This document shows positions 33,653-45,510 of a DNA stretch of 64,000 bases, in pieces. Within the stretch, counting starts at the first letter, position 1. Each line of letters starts with the position of its first letter. The stretch is from Sophora flavescens (taxonomy: Eukaryota; Streptophyta; Magnoliopsida; Fabales; Fabaceae), in NCBI GenBank assembly GCA_030762895.1, contig JAUPTC010000111.1:35392-99391 (forward strand), in the 5' to 3' direction. A model generated the notes under the pieces. That model had not been told where the DNA came from, did not search any database, and saw only the letters and a list, made by a program, of their open reading frames with translations. Position numbers and translations under genes: made by a program.

Positions 33653-36600
33653 TGTAACACCACGATTTTTGCTGCTTCGTAATATCGGTAATAAATATAT
33701 AAATATATATTTTTATCCGAGACATAGAAAATGATTTTGGATAAACCAAGGTCATTTCCTTGTTATACTTATTTTTATAAGGTTACGGGGAAGTTTTTGG
33801 TTGAAAATTCAGACGGAAGCCGGTCTACCGTTTTTTGTGTTTTCACTGACAGTAAAAGTTTACTGCTCAGAAGACCTAATTTTAAGTCGTAAACGAGATG
33901 AAAAATGTTTTTATCGTATTTACTACGATACTGGAAGTTTTGAAAATTTTGGTAAAAAAATTAAAATATTATATTTGTTGCGGGCGTATAAATCGAGATG
34001 TCTCTAGGAAAAGCTTGCGCTATATGAATCGAGGATTCGGCAACTTAACAGAGATGATGGATTTGACCGATTTGCGGAGTATTTATGACGAGCTTATCCG
34101 AGTCATAATGGCCATAATGGCACATTTATGATAAAGTGAAATTTTGCTATGAAATGACCATTTTGCCCTTGTCTTTTTATGACAATTGCAAGCAAATGCC
34201 ATTGGAAAAGTTGACTAAAGCTTACCCAAAACCCACGGCTCCAAGCCTTCTTCATTAAGTTTGGTTCCTTCTTCATTAAGTTGTTGCCTTCTTCATTAAC
34301 CATTTTCTTCCATTTCCATGTTCTTTTCTTGAAAGTATTGATAATTCGTCCAATTTTGCCTAGCAATTCTGACCAGTTTATATTTTGAATCTCGGAAAAC
34401 TTTCAACATAAAAGTTGTTCATCTTTCGCTCTTATTTCCAACGACATAAAGATCATCCAAAACGGACAAGTATGTTGATAGATCTACTCAAAATACTAAA
34501 ACTGTTCTAAACCCTAACTATGTTCATCTTCTCCCTTAAGTTTCTTAAGAACACCATAAGAAAACCTTGAAGAACATCATCCAAACTTTGTTTTCTTGGA
34601 TCATCAAGAGGTAATAACTTATTCTCTTGTCATTTAAATCATTTCTCTTCATCACTTTTGTAGATTCATGACTTAGATCAACATGTTCTTCATTTGTTCA
34701 AAGTTCATGGAACTAGATTCAAAAATTCATAACTAATTCTAGAAAAATCCTTTTGACATGAAACCAATTGCTATGATCTTATAATCATCTCTATTTTCAT
34801 AATCTATAAGCACAAGATCGTGAGAAATTTCTTTACCTAAAATCTGGATTGGGCCGAACCTAGGTTAAAGTTGTGTTCTTAGGTTTTGTTTCAATTTCAT
34901 GCCTTGATTCATGATTATATCTTGATAGTTCTTGCATTCAAGTTTATAGAAGATCAAAAATCAAACTTGAGCCTATTTGTTTCTTCAAAAACCGAAACCC
35001 TAGGTATGATCACTTATTGATTTTGTGATTCAAAAGTTGTTGTAATCTTTGAATCCAACTCTAAGCTTTGTATGTTGATTAAATCCAAGAGTTGATGAAA
35101 TTTTAAAACTTCTAGCCTATTGATCTTGAGAAAACCGAACCCTAGTTCTTATAACTAGATGAGTTTAGTTCATGATTCTTAGTTCATAATCATGGTTAAA
35201 GTGATTAATCATGCTTAAGTAACTTATGGATCATTAATCCCTAAGTTAATCAAATTTTAAGTTTCCTAACCTAGAAAATTGGGTGAAGCCAAACCCTACC
35301 CCCATTGATTTAAGTGTGTTGTTGTTTGATTTTGATTTATTTTGGTTGCAATTCGTTTGAAGGAAACAACTGAGTTAACCGATTTACGCTGACCGAGAGG
35401 AAAAGTCGGATCGGGATCAGGAGACTAACGAGAGCGGTTAGTTCAATCTTCAACAGGTAAGGGGAGCTTACACCGGGGATTTTTTCTATAATTATTTGTG
35501 TGTAGTGTGATTTGTATGAATTATATGTGGTTGTGCTTATTTGTTTATGTGGCTTACGTTGTGTTGTTTATCTGTGTATCGGTGATTTATCTGTTTTTAA
35601 TTTATTTAATTATCCGCAGTAGTATATTATGTTGCTATGATGCATGATCTGCCTGGTGATATAATTACGATGATGTTGTTGAATGATGAATGTTGAATGT
35701 TGTTTGAGAGGCCTGACAGTGGTCAGTGCACAACCGATTAATCAGATAAAAGATTTAATAAGTTCTGAAAATTATATTCAACGTTTTATGGGAAATGTTG
35801 GAATATAATAATGGTGGAAAATATTATTTTGGAAAAATAATGAGTTTTTGAGAACTATTATTATTTTAATAATTTATCAGTGTAAAATAAATTTGTGAGT
35901 CACGGTGAGAGCGTAATCGTGAAATTTTTTTAGTACTGCTAATTTTTACGCAAGAAATTCCGAAATATTATAAAAAGTTATTTTGTGAAATTAATATTCA
36001 AAAATACTTTATAAAAAAAATAGTAATATAAAATAAAAAGTCAAAGTTTGACTTTAAAAATATTTTCTTGGAAAATGATAAACGATGGCAAGTTCTGAAA
36101 TTATTTATGGTGAAAGTTTAAAAATAGCAGTACTTGTTTTGAGAAGAGATTTAATCAGAATTGATTTAAATTGTAAAGCTGAAGTTTCAGTAAAAGAGTT
36201 TTCAAGTAGAAATGATTTTTACGTAAATGAGTTTTACTTAGCGACGATATAGAACTTAGTAACCGAGATGTCGGGGTGCTAGTGTTCTTATGACGTTGTC
36301 TTATTTTGGATTTGTTTTTCACAGACAAAAACGATGTAAAACGATGTTATGGAACTTAATATCCGAGACGTCGGGGTATTAAGGTTCGTTGTGTTGTAGA
36401 CTGGGTATCTACGTAAATAAGTTAAAACGTTTTGAGAAGTTTTCTATTACCACGAACCGAAGACTGATTGCAACTGTCTAAGGGCTTCGTGATTGAGGAC
36501 TCGGACTTTGAGGTCCTGTGTTGTTAATAAAAGTTGTAAAGATGTTGAAAACGATGATGCTTTTAAGAGCATTCGATGTTGAAAGCGATGATGCTTTTGA

Positions 36601-37700
36601 GAGCATTCGAGGTTGAAAGCGATGATGCTTTTGAGAGCATTCTATGTTGAAAGCGATGATGCTTTTGAGAGCATTCGATGTTGAAAACGATAATAAGTTG
36701 AAAGCTTTTGAGAGCTTTGATGTTTCAAAACGATGATAAGTTGAAAGCTTTTTGAGAGCTTTGATGTTTAAAAACGATGATGGGTGAAAGCTTTTGAGAG
36801 CTTTCACAAATGAAGATATAACACAAAGAAAAATGTTGAGAATAAAATGTTTTCTTGCATGCATTTGGCAGACGTGCCATGATCAAATGAGTGATTACCT
36901 TGCGGCGTCATGGTAGATCATAAAGATGTTCTTATTGTGCCTGGTGGACAATGAGGCCCCATCTACGTTGTGACACCTGTGCCACGATGTTGGACAGTGT
37001 GTGATGGGTTTTGGTTTGTGTGCCTGTGGCTGCGTGTGTCTGTGGCTATACGCCTGTAACTATCGAGTCTGATCAACTCACCACGAGACTGGAGATGTCT
37101 CATGAGATTAGGTATGAATGTTAGATGATGTTTTGAAGTGTTCATGCATAGTTTTTCAATGTTGAAGTTTGGGGTGTGAAACCCATTGATAAACGATGTG
37201 ATATAATATGAATGAGTATGTTGTTATAAATATGTATATGTGTATGTGCCTTCTTTTGTGTTGCGCATTTAGTTATGGTAATAAATCCGTATATTGGTGT
37301 CTCACCCTTACAACACATCTCGAGAGGCGTACAAGGGGTATGATCCCTACACGAAGAAGAAAGGCTGTCTAGTTGGGCGTGTTGTCTTGCTCCGGTTGGC
37401 GGTAGTGAACTGTTAGTTACGACCGACTTAGGTCCTATTATGTTTTGAAGATAAAACTGATGTTGATTTAGGTATGAAAATATATGAGGCAGTATAGTTG
37501 TAAGATTTATATACATTGTGTTGTTAAGTGTGATTTGATTAAGTTGTTATTGTTATGAGGTTAAAAAGAAAAGAAAAATTTATCACCATATTTTGAAAAG
37601 ATGAACGTTGAGAAAACATTATTTTCCGAAAGTAACCAGTAAATTAAGTTTTATTTCCGCAACTGGGTAACCATGTGATGACCGAGTTTAAGGTGTCACA
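33653..37700 (+). repeat. 5' LTR of inner Tekay-like element
   Basis: TGTAACACC...GGTGTCACA. Highly similar to 39522-43577, with scattered substitutions and small indels. Includes the minisatellite at 36541-36790. Confidence 0.9.
36541..36790. repeat. 34-base minisatellite in 5' LTR
   Basis: Four units of GATGATGCTTTTGAGAGCAT plus TCGAGGTTGAAAGC type, then three longer units built on AGTTGAAAGCTTTTGAGAGC. Older related LTRs have one such unit (about 6240, 29120) and the middle LTR about two (33060-33170). Confidence 0.85.
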
Positions 37701-37704
37701 TTAG

Positions 37705-37716
37705 TGGTATCAGAGC
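37705..37716 (+). other. Primer-binding site (initiator tRNA-Met)
   Basis: TGGTATCAGAGC, four bases after the 5' LTR end, matching the complement of the tRNA-iMet 3' end. Confidence 0.9.
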
Positions 37717-37886
37717 TGGTCGAGTCTTTCGGGAATGTTGGAAAATAGGTCTGTTGTGTGGATGTTGTGTGTTCTCTAATTAAGATCTGTTTGGAATTAC
37801 TTCTTAGAAGTAATGTGTGGTAATGACTATGTTTACGTTTCAATTTCTGGTTTTTGGTTTTAGCGATTGTGGTTTATAGGTTAGTT

Positions 37887-38965
37887 ATGGAACCAGTTGT
37901 TGAACCGGAAGGTCGGGCGTGGGCCGGGGAAAGGGGCGTGGGACGCGGCCATGGTAACATGAATGAAGATTATGAAGGAGGAGTGGATTATGCGGCTCGG
38001 GCAATGGAAAATGTAGCAGCTGCGATTGCTAATCAGGCGCATCCATGAATGCCCCAGAACCAACGAGCACGATTCGAGCTGAGCAGTCGTTGAAGGAAAG
38101 AATTTAACTGCTTTTAGGCATCAAGATCCATCACAGTTTCATGGAGATGTGGATCCTGTGAAAGCTGACTTATGGATTCAGGAGTTAGAGAAAAATTTTA
38201 GACTAATTCATAGTCCTGAGGGAGTGAAGGTATCTTATGCCACTTTTCTATTGGTGGGCGATCTTGAGTATTGGTGGAAGGGCACCGAACAGCTCTGGAA
38301 GCCGAGAATCGAGGAGATTACTTGGGAAGTATTTGAACCAGCTTCTTAAACAAATATTTTCCTCAAAGTGCACGTCTTTGAGAAGGAGCAAGAATTTTTG
38401 CAACTTCAACGGGGGGATTTAAGTGTTGGAGAGTACGCGGCAAGGTTTGAATCACTTGCTAAGTATTTTCGCTTTTCCAAAACAACCCAAGCGAAGATTG
38501 GAAGTGTGAGCGTTTTGAAAAAGGATTGCGTTTGAGATTAAGGAATCAGTACTACCATTGGAAATCCGAATTTCCAAGCCTTAGTCAGAAGTGTAGGAAG
38601 GTGGAGGCGATGAGGAAAGAAATAGACAATGGAGGAACTGTTGGAGGACCTTCTCGTTCCAAGAACTAGAATCGAGAATCGGAAAGAGGAACGAAATCAG
38701 CGAGAAGCCTTATTTCCGTCCATCGGGAAATGACCAGAATCGACAACAACATCATTTGAATTTTGTTGCATCGGGAGTGGTGGCCAAACGAACCAAAGTC
38801 AAGGCCAACTTAGAAGGTGCTACAGATGTGGAGATCCAAATCACATGATGAATACTTTTCATGAAAAGGGGATTAGGTGTTTTAATTGTAATCAAGTGGG
38901 ACATTTGGCGAGAGATTGCAATGCGCCAAGGCGTGGACCGATCGTCAATAACACCAATCTTTGTC
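37887..38965 (+). pseudogene. Broken gag of Tekay-like element
   Basis: ATG at 37887 opens MEPVVEPEGRAWAGERG and runs to a TGA at 38046. The capsid-like Retrotrans_gag domain follows in pieces: PVKADLWIQELEKNF, VSYATFLLVGDLEYWWKGTE, EITWEVFEP (to 38349), then after a frameshift EFLQLQRGDLSVGEYAARFE. The nucleocapsid end (38818-38919) has two CCHC-type knuckles. The second (CFNCNQVGHLARDC) is intact; the first has C-YR-C-GDPN-H but Phe where the last Cys should be. Stops and frameshifts mean no full Gag can be made. Order and wording match Ty3/gypsy chromovirus Gag. Confidence 0.85.
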
Positions 38966-39507
38966 AAGTCAAAGACTACGGGTAGAGTGTATAATGTGTG
39001 AGGAGCTGAGACTTCAAACCAAGACGGTAACCTCTTAACTATACTATTTTAATTCGGGTACAATTCATACTTGTTTCGATGGATTGTGTGTGGATATGTT
39101 GAAAATTTTCTATTTCTTTTAAATTTCATGATGGAATTCTATATGTTTAGACTATCCTATTGCTGTTCAGGATAGATAATTTCTTGATAAAAGGAGTTTC
39201 TTGATGAGACTTAGTCTAGTCACTTTTACGTTTGGTAGAAAGTGATTCTGTCCAAATTCTTGACGGACCATAGTTCTTTTAAATTGTTGGCAAGGATATT
39301 CTTGTGAGGAAGAAACTTTCTTAGATTCAAGTTTGTAAATATGTACCAATCATACATTTTTACTTCCTTGAATTTGTTAAAGAAATCTTTATACAGAATA
39401 TCCTTGTATTCTTATCAGATTGATGAAATTCTTTTATATACTTTCTTGTGAGAGTATGACTTTGTGATTAAGAGATCCTATTCAATTTCGAGGACGAAAT
39501 TTTTTTC
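38966..39507 (+). pseudogene. Trace of protease start, then deleted pol
   Basis: AKTTGRVYNV..GAETSNQDGN at about 38968-39030 is the usual junction between Gag and the aspartic protease in Tekay elements. The DSGATHS active-site block never appears. From there to 39490 the sequence is AT-rich with no pol motif. The deletion removes almost all of pol (about 3 kb in full elements). Confidence 0.65.
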
Positions 39508-39521
39508 AAGTGGGGTAGTAA
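39508..39521 (+). other. Polypurine tract
   Basis: AAGTGGGGTAGTAA immediately before the 3' LTR TGTAACACC. Confidence 0.85.
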
Positions 39522-42500
39522 TGTAACACCCCGATTTTATTTGCCAGTAATATCGGTAATAAATATATAAATATATATTTTTATCAGAGACATAGAAAAT
39601 GATTTTGGATAAACCAAGGTCATTTCCTTGTTATACTTATTTTTACAAGGTTACAGGGGAAGTTTTGGTTGAAAATTCAGACGGAAGCCGGTCTACCGTT
39701 TTGTGTTTTCACCGTGATAAAAGTTTACTGCTCAGAAGACCTAATTTTAAGTCGTAAACGAGATGAAAAATGTTTTTATCGTATTTACTACGATACTGGA
39801 AGTTTTGAAAATTTTGGTAAAAAAATTAAAATATTATATTTGTTGCGGGCATATAAATCGAGATGTCTCTAGGAAAAGCTTGCGCTAGATGAATCGAGGA
39901 TTAAACAGCGTAACAGAGATGATGGATTTGACCGATTTTCCGAGTATTTATGACGAGCTTATCCGAGTCATAATGGCCATAATGACACGTTTATGATAAA
40001 GTGAAATTTTGCTATGAAATGACCATTTTGCCCTTGTCTTTTTATGACAGTTGCAAGCAAATGCCATTGGAAAAGTTGACTAAAGCTTACCCAAAACCCA
40101 CGGCTCCAAGCCTTCTTCATTAAGTTTGGTTCCTTCTTCATTAAGTTGTTGCCTTCTTCATTAACCATTTTCTTCCATTTCCTTGTTCTTTTCTTGAAAG
40201 TATTCATAATTCGTCCAATTTTGCCTAGCAATTCTGACCAGTTTATATTTTGAATCTCGAAAAACTTTCAACATGAAAGTTGTTCATCTTTCTCTCTTAT
40301 TTCCAACGACATAAAGATCATCCAAAACGGACAAGTATGTTGAGAGATCTACTGCAAATACTAAAACTGTTCTAAACCCTAACTATGTTCATCTTCTCCC
40401 TTAAGTTTCTTAAGAACACCATAAGAAAACCTTGAAGAACATCATCCAAACTTTGTTTTCTTGGATCATCAAGAGGTAATAACTTATTCTCTTGTCATTT
40501 AAATCATTTCTCTTCATCACTTTTGTAGATTCATGACTTAGATCAACATGTTCTTCATTTGTTCAAAGTTCATGGAACTCGATTCAAAAATTCATAACTA
40601 ATTCTAGAAAAATCCTTTTGACATGAAACCAATTGCTATGATCTTATAATCATCTCTATTTTAATCATCTATAAGCACAAGATCATGAGAAATTTCTTTC
40701 CCTAAAATCTGGACTGGGCCGAACCTAGGTTAAAGTTGTGTTCTTAGGTTTGTTTCAATTTCATGCCTTGATTCATGATTATATCTTGATAGTTCTTGTA
40801 TTCAAGTATATAGAAGATCAAAAATCAAACTTGAGCCTATTTGTTTCTTCAAAAACCGAAACCCTAGGTATGATCACTTAATGATTTTGTGATTCAAAAG
40901 TTGTTGTAATCTTTGAATCCAACTCTAAGCTTTGTATGTTGATTAAATCCAAGAGTTGATGAAATTTTAAAACTTCTAGCCTATTGATCTTGAGAAAACC
41001 GAACCCTAGTTCTTATAACTAGATGAGTTTAGTTCATGATTCTTAGTTCATAATCATGGTTAAAGTGATTAATCATGCTTAAGTAACTTATAGATCATTA
41101 ATCCCTAAGTTAATCAAATTTTAAGTTTCCTAACCTAGAAAATTGGGTGAAGCCGAACCCTACCCCCATTGATTTAAGTGTGTTGTTGTTTGATTTTGAT
41201 TTATTTTGGTTGCAATTCGTTTGAAGGAAACAACTGAGTTAACCGATTTACGCTGACGGAGAGGAAAAATCGGATCGGGATCAGGAGACTAACAGGAACG
41301 GTTAGTTCAATCTTCAACAGGTAAGGGGAGCTTACCTGAGGGATTTTTTTCTATAACTATTTGTGTGTAGTGTGATTTGTATGAATTATATGTGGTTGTG
41401 GTTATTTTTTATGTGGCTTACGTTGTGTTGTTTATCTGTGTATCGGTGATTTATCTGTTTTTAATTTATTTAATTATCTGCAGTAGTATATTATGTTGCT
41501 ATGATGCATGATCTGCCTGGTGATATAATTACGATGATGTTGTTGAATGATGAATGTTGAATGTTGTTTGAGAGGCCAGGGCGGTGGTCGATTGCACAAC
41601 CGATTAATCGGATAAAAGATTTAATAAGTTAAAAATTATATTCAACGTTTTATGGGAAATGTTGGAATATAATAATGGTGGAAAATATTATTTTGGAAAA
41701 ATAATGAGTTTTTGAGAACTATTATTATTTTAATAATTTATCAGTGTAAAATAAATTTGTGAGTCACGGTGAGAGCGCAAGTGAATTTTTTTTTAATCTT
41801 GCTAATTTTTTAAGAAATTTCGAAATATTATAAAAAGTTATTTTGTGAAATTAGTATTCAAAAATACTTTATAAAAAAAAATAGTAATATAAAATAAAAA
41901 GTCAAAGTTTGACTTTAAAAATATTTTCTTGGAAAATGATAAGCGGTGGCAAGTTTAAATTATTTATGGTGAAAGTTTAAAAATAGCAGTACTTGTTTTG
42001 AAGAGATTTAATCGGAATTGATTTAAATTGTAAAGTTGAAGTTTGAGTAAAAGATTTTTCAAGTAGAAATGATTTTATGTAAATGAGTTTTACTTAGCGA
42101 CGATATAGAACTTAGTAACCGAGATGTCGAGGTGCTAGTGCTCCTATGACGTTGTCTTATTTTGGATTTGTTTTCCACAGACAAAAACGATCGATGTAAA
42201 ACGATGTTGTGGAACTTAATATCCGAGGCGTCGGGGTATTAAGGTTCGTTGTGTTGTAGACTGGGTATCTACGTAAATAAGTTAAAACGTTTTGAGATGT
42301 TTTCTATTACCACGAACCTAAGACTTATTGCAGCGGTCTAAGGAATTCGTGATTGAGCACGAGGACTTTGAGGTCCTGTGTTGTTAATAAAAGTTGTAAA
42401 GATGTTGAAAACGATGATGCTTTTGAGAGCATTCAATGTTGAAAATGATGATGCTTTTGAGAGCATTCGAGGTTGAAAATGATGATGCTTTTGAGAGCAT

Positions 42501-43577
42501 TCTATGTTGAAAGCGATGATGCTTTTGAGAGCATTCGATGTTGAAAACGATGATAAGTTGAAAGCTTTTGAGAGCTTTGATGTTTCAAAAGCGATGATAA
42601 GTTGAAAGCTTTTGAGAGCTTTGATGTTTAAAAAGCGATGATGGGTCGAAAGCTTTTGAGAGCTTTGACAAATGAAGATATAACACAAAGAAAAATGTTG
42701 AGAATAAAATGTTTTCTTGCATGCATTTGGTAGGCGTGCCATGATCAAGCGAGTGATTACCTTGCGGCGTCATTGTAGATCATAAAGATGTTCTTATTGT
42801 GCCTAGTGGACAATGAGGCCCCATCTACGTTGTGACATTTGTGCCCACGATGTTGGGCGGTGTGTGATGGGTTTTGGGCTGTGTGCCTGTATTTGCGTGT
42901 TCAGTATTTGCGTGTACGTGGGGCATGCGCTTTGTAACTATCGAGTCCGATCAAGCGACCACGAGGCTGGAGATATCTCATGAGATTAGGTATGACTGTT
43001 AGATGATGTTTTGAAGTGTTCATGCATAGTTTTTCAACGTTGAAGTTTGGGGTGTGAAACCCATTGATAAACGATGTGATATAATATTAATGAGTATGTG
43101 GTTATAAATATGTATATGTGTATGTGTCTTCTTTTGTGTTGCGCATTTAGTTATGGTAATAAATCCAGTATATTGGTGTCTCACCCTTACAACACATCTG
43201 GGGAGCGTACAATGGGTATGATCCCTACACGAAGAAGAAGGTTGTCTAGTTGGCAGCGTGCTGTGCTGCTCCAGTTGGCGGTAGTGTCTGTTAGTTACGA
43301 CCAGCTTAGGTCCTATTATATTTTGAAGATAAAACTGATGTTGATTTAGGTATGAAAATATATTAGGCAGTATAGTTGTAAGATTTATATACATTGTGTT
43401 GTTAAGTGTGATTTGATTAAGTTGTTATTGTTATGAGGTTAAAAAGAAAAAAAAAATTATCACCATATTTTGAAAAGATGAACGTTGAGAAAACATTATT
43501 TTCGAAAGTAACCTGACAAATTAAGTTTTATTTCCGCAAACGGGTAACCATGTGATGACCGAGTTTAGGTTGTCACA
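39522..43577 (+). repeat. 3' LTR of inner Tekay-like element
   Basis: 4056 bases. Minisatellite at about 42403-42660, again four short plus three longer units. Local differences from the 5' LTR near 41565-41600 and 42890-42930. Confidence 0.9.
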
Positions 43578-44194
43578 CTTACAAGGGGTATGATCCCTAC
43601 AAGAAGAAGAAGGTTGTCTAGTTCGAAGCATGTTGTTGCTGCTTCTATCAGTTGTAGTGTCTGTTAGTTACGACCAGCTTAGGTCCTATTATGATATATT
43701 GTGTTTTGAGGATAAAACTGATTATGATTTAGGTGTGAAAACATATGAGGCAGTATAGTTGTATGACTTATATAAATTGTGTATTTAAGTGTGATTTGAT
43801 TACGTTGTTGTTGTTATGAGGTTAAAAGAAAAAAAAAATTATCACCATATTTTGAAAAGATGAACGTTGAGAAAACATTATCTTCCGAAAGCAACCAGCA
43901 AATTAAGTTTTATTTCCGCAAACGGGTAACCATGTGATGACCCGAGTTAGGGTGTCACAATTAGAGTTTGTTTAAAACTTATGATGCATATATATAGATA
44001 TATCGGTATGCGTTTGTTCTATTGACGATGTGTTTGGTTGATTATGTTATCGACGTTTTAAAAAACAACAACATTATTTTGGTGATAAGCCGGTTAATTC
44101 AAAGTTTATTTTCCGAAAGTAACAAGCAATTAATAATTTAATTTTCCGCTTTTGGGTAACTATGTGATGACCCTAGAAGGGGTGTCGCAAAATA

Positions 44195-44516
44195 TAGGTC
44201 TTGTGAATGGTTCTCAGCTTCTTTTAGGCTTTTTAATTCTTTCTCTAATTGGTACATTAATCCTATCCAATGTTTAAAAGTGAGGAGATAACATGCAGGT
44301 GGTCACTTTTGGTTTATATGCTTTGAAATGTTAAGGATGATGGGCTCTCATGTTAACTGCAAGGATTCTAATTAAACAGAGGAGATTTGCATTTTATTAT
44401 TGCGTTTCTGATTAGGTTCAGTGGCTTTGTTAGTGACTGGCTGAGCGGATTTTGCAGGCTTTCATCAAAGGGGCAATTTCTTTGTGCATGTGTTTCTACC
44501 CCTCTTGCACTCATGT
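44195..44516. other. Host-type DNA right of the nested cluster
   Basis: No gene or repeat recognised. It continues from the sequence that ended at 21765 before the outer LTR inserted. Confidence 0.4.
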
Positions 44517-44999
44517 GAATACACTTTTTTTTAATAAGCAAAAATTGTATTGAATCTATTAGGGGTACCCGGACCTGTATACAAAGCAAGTTTAGTGTAA
44601 TAGCCCATATGGGAGAACTTAAGATATTATGTCAACCTACAACACAAATTACTTGAAGGTTAACTAATAGCTAGTGTTCACCCCAAAGAAAAAACACTCA
44701 AATAACCCCATCAGAACAACACCCATGCGCTAAACATCCTGGAAGAACCGACCCTGAGTTTCAATATACAAATAACCTCCTGACAACATATAACACCCAG
44801 GTGCTGACGAGGGTGGGGAGTGGTCGCCGGTGCAAGAAGGTACGGACAAGGAGCGGCTCGTGCAGGCTTCCATGCAGAGGGATACATGAACGAACCGATT
44901 ACACACCCGAATGGGAGGGATCCTGAGATTACGTAGGTATGGGAATATACAGTTGAGGATGGCTTATAAGAATTGATTGGTACTACCCATATCAACAAG

Positions 45000-45096
45000 A
45001 TGCATATTCTTTTTGGAAGCCCGTCACTTAAGAACTCCACAGTTAAGCGTGCTTGGCTTGGAGCAATTTTGGGATGGGTGACCTCCTGGGAAGTTT
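45000..45096 (+). repeat. 5S rRNA-derived sequence, copy 1 (in Cassandra 5' LTR)
   Basis: Contains AGAACTCCACAGTTAAGCGT (A-box region) and GGGATGGGTGACCTCCTGGG (intermediate element and C-box). These match the internal control region of plant 5S rRNA. The 5' and 3' stem ends diverge, so this is not a working 5S gene. Confidence 0.85.
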
Positions 45097-45414
45097 TCTC
45101 AGGAAGCGTGTGAGTGAGGACAAAGAACGCTGAAAAGACTTGTGTTGGTCTGGGGGGCCAATCGGCGTGGTGTGGTGCGGGGACGAACTAAGCGAAGCTG
45201 GTGGGCATGTATCACTGGGTACCGTGCGGGAGTGGTGGCCAGTGCAAGAAGGCAAGGACAAGGAGTGGCTCCTGGCAGGCTTCTACGTGGAGGGATACAT
45301 GAGCGAGCCGATTACACACCCGAATAAGAGGGATCCCGAGGCGTGTGTAGGTATGGGACTATCTGATTGATGATTGCTTATAAGAATTGATTGGTACTAC
45401 CCATATCAACAAGA

Positions 45415-45510
45415 TGCATATTCTTTTAGGGAACCCATCACTTAAGAACTCCACAGTTAAGCGTGCTTGACTTGGAGCAATTTTGGGATGGGTGACCTCA
45501 TGGGAAGTTT
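45415..45510 (+). repeat. 5S rRNA-derived sequence, copy 2 (in Cassandra 3' LTR)
   Basis: Same blocks as copy 1 with small changes (GTGCTTGACTTGG, GGGTGACCTCATGGG). The C-box differs by one base from copy 1. Confidence 0.85.

Larger units (their letters stand above)
33653..43577 (+). mobile_element. Complete pol-less Tekay-like (Ty3/gypsy chromovirus) retrotransposon, TSD CTTAC
   Basis: 5' LTR 33653-37700 (4048 bases), interior 37701-39521 (1821 bases), 3' LTR 39522-43577 (4056 bases). CTTAC at 33648-33652 and 43578-43582. Primer-binding site TGGTATCAGAGC (initiator tRNA-Met) and polypurine tract AAGTGGGGTAGTAA are both in place. Upstream of the latter, TTTCGAGGACGAAATTTTTT is the usual Tekay pre-LTR signature. 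The interior holds a broken gag and a trace of protease, then jumps straight to the 3' end. RT, RNase H and integrase are missing. It is inserted in a related solo LTR within the target ..TCTTAC/AAGGGG... Confidence 0.93.
30389..43959 (+). mobile_element. Middle solo LTR, TSD ATTAG, split by the inner element
   Basis: Pieces 30389-33652 and 43583-43959 give an LTR of about 3.64 kb from TGTAACACCCTGATTTTCG to GGGTGTCACA. Perfect ATTAG duplications at 30384-30388 and 43960-43964. No internal region adjoins it. Its target is the outer LTR, near that LTR's 3' end. Confidence 0.92.
21766..44189 (+). mobile_element. Outer old solo LTR, split by CACTA 2 and a younger solo LTR
   Basis: Pieces 21766-23239, 27984-30388 and 43965-44189 join to about 4.1 kb. 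The start is TGTATAACACCC and the end is GGTGTCGCA, like the LTR ending at 7710. No primer-binding site follows 44189. The edges allow an AAAAT duplication if shifted by one base (21762-21766, 44189-44193), so the exact TSD is ambiguous. It is older than everything inside it. Confidence 0.85.

Noticed and set aside
36478..36864. 128-codon minus ORF with KHHRF/SKASSLSTSN repeats
   Set aside because: Translation of the LTR minisatellite, opposite to the element.
37705..37716. tRNA gene remnants at 37705, 52687 and 19035
   Set aside because: Only 12-18 bases complementary to tRNA 3' ends, placed right after LTRs: primer-binding sites.
45000..45510. Two 5S rRNA genes
   Set aside because: Stem ends diverge, spacing is Cassandra LTR spacing, and the whole unit is bounded by a TSD.
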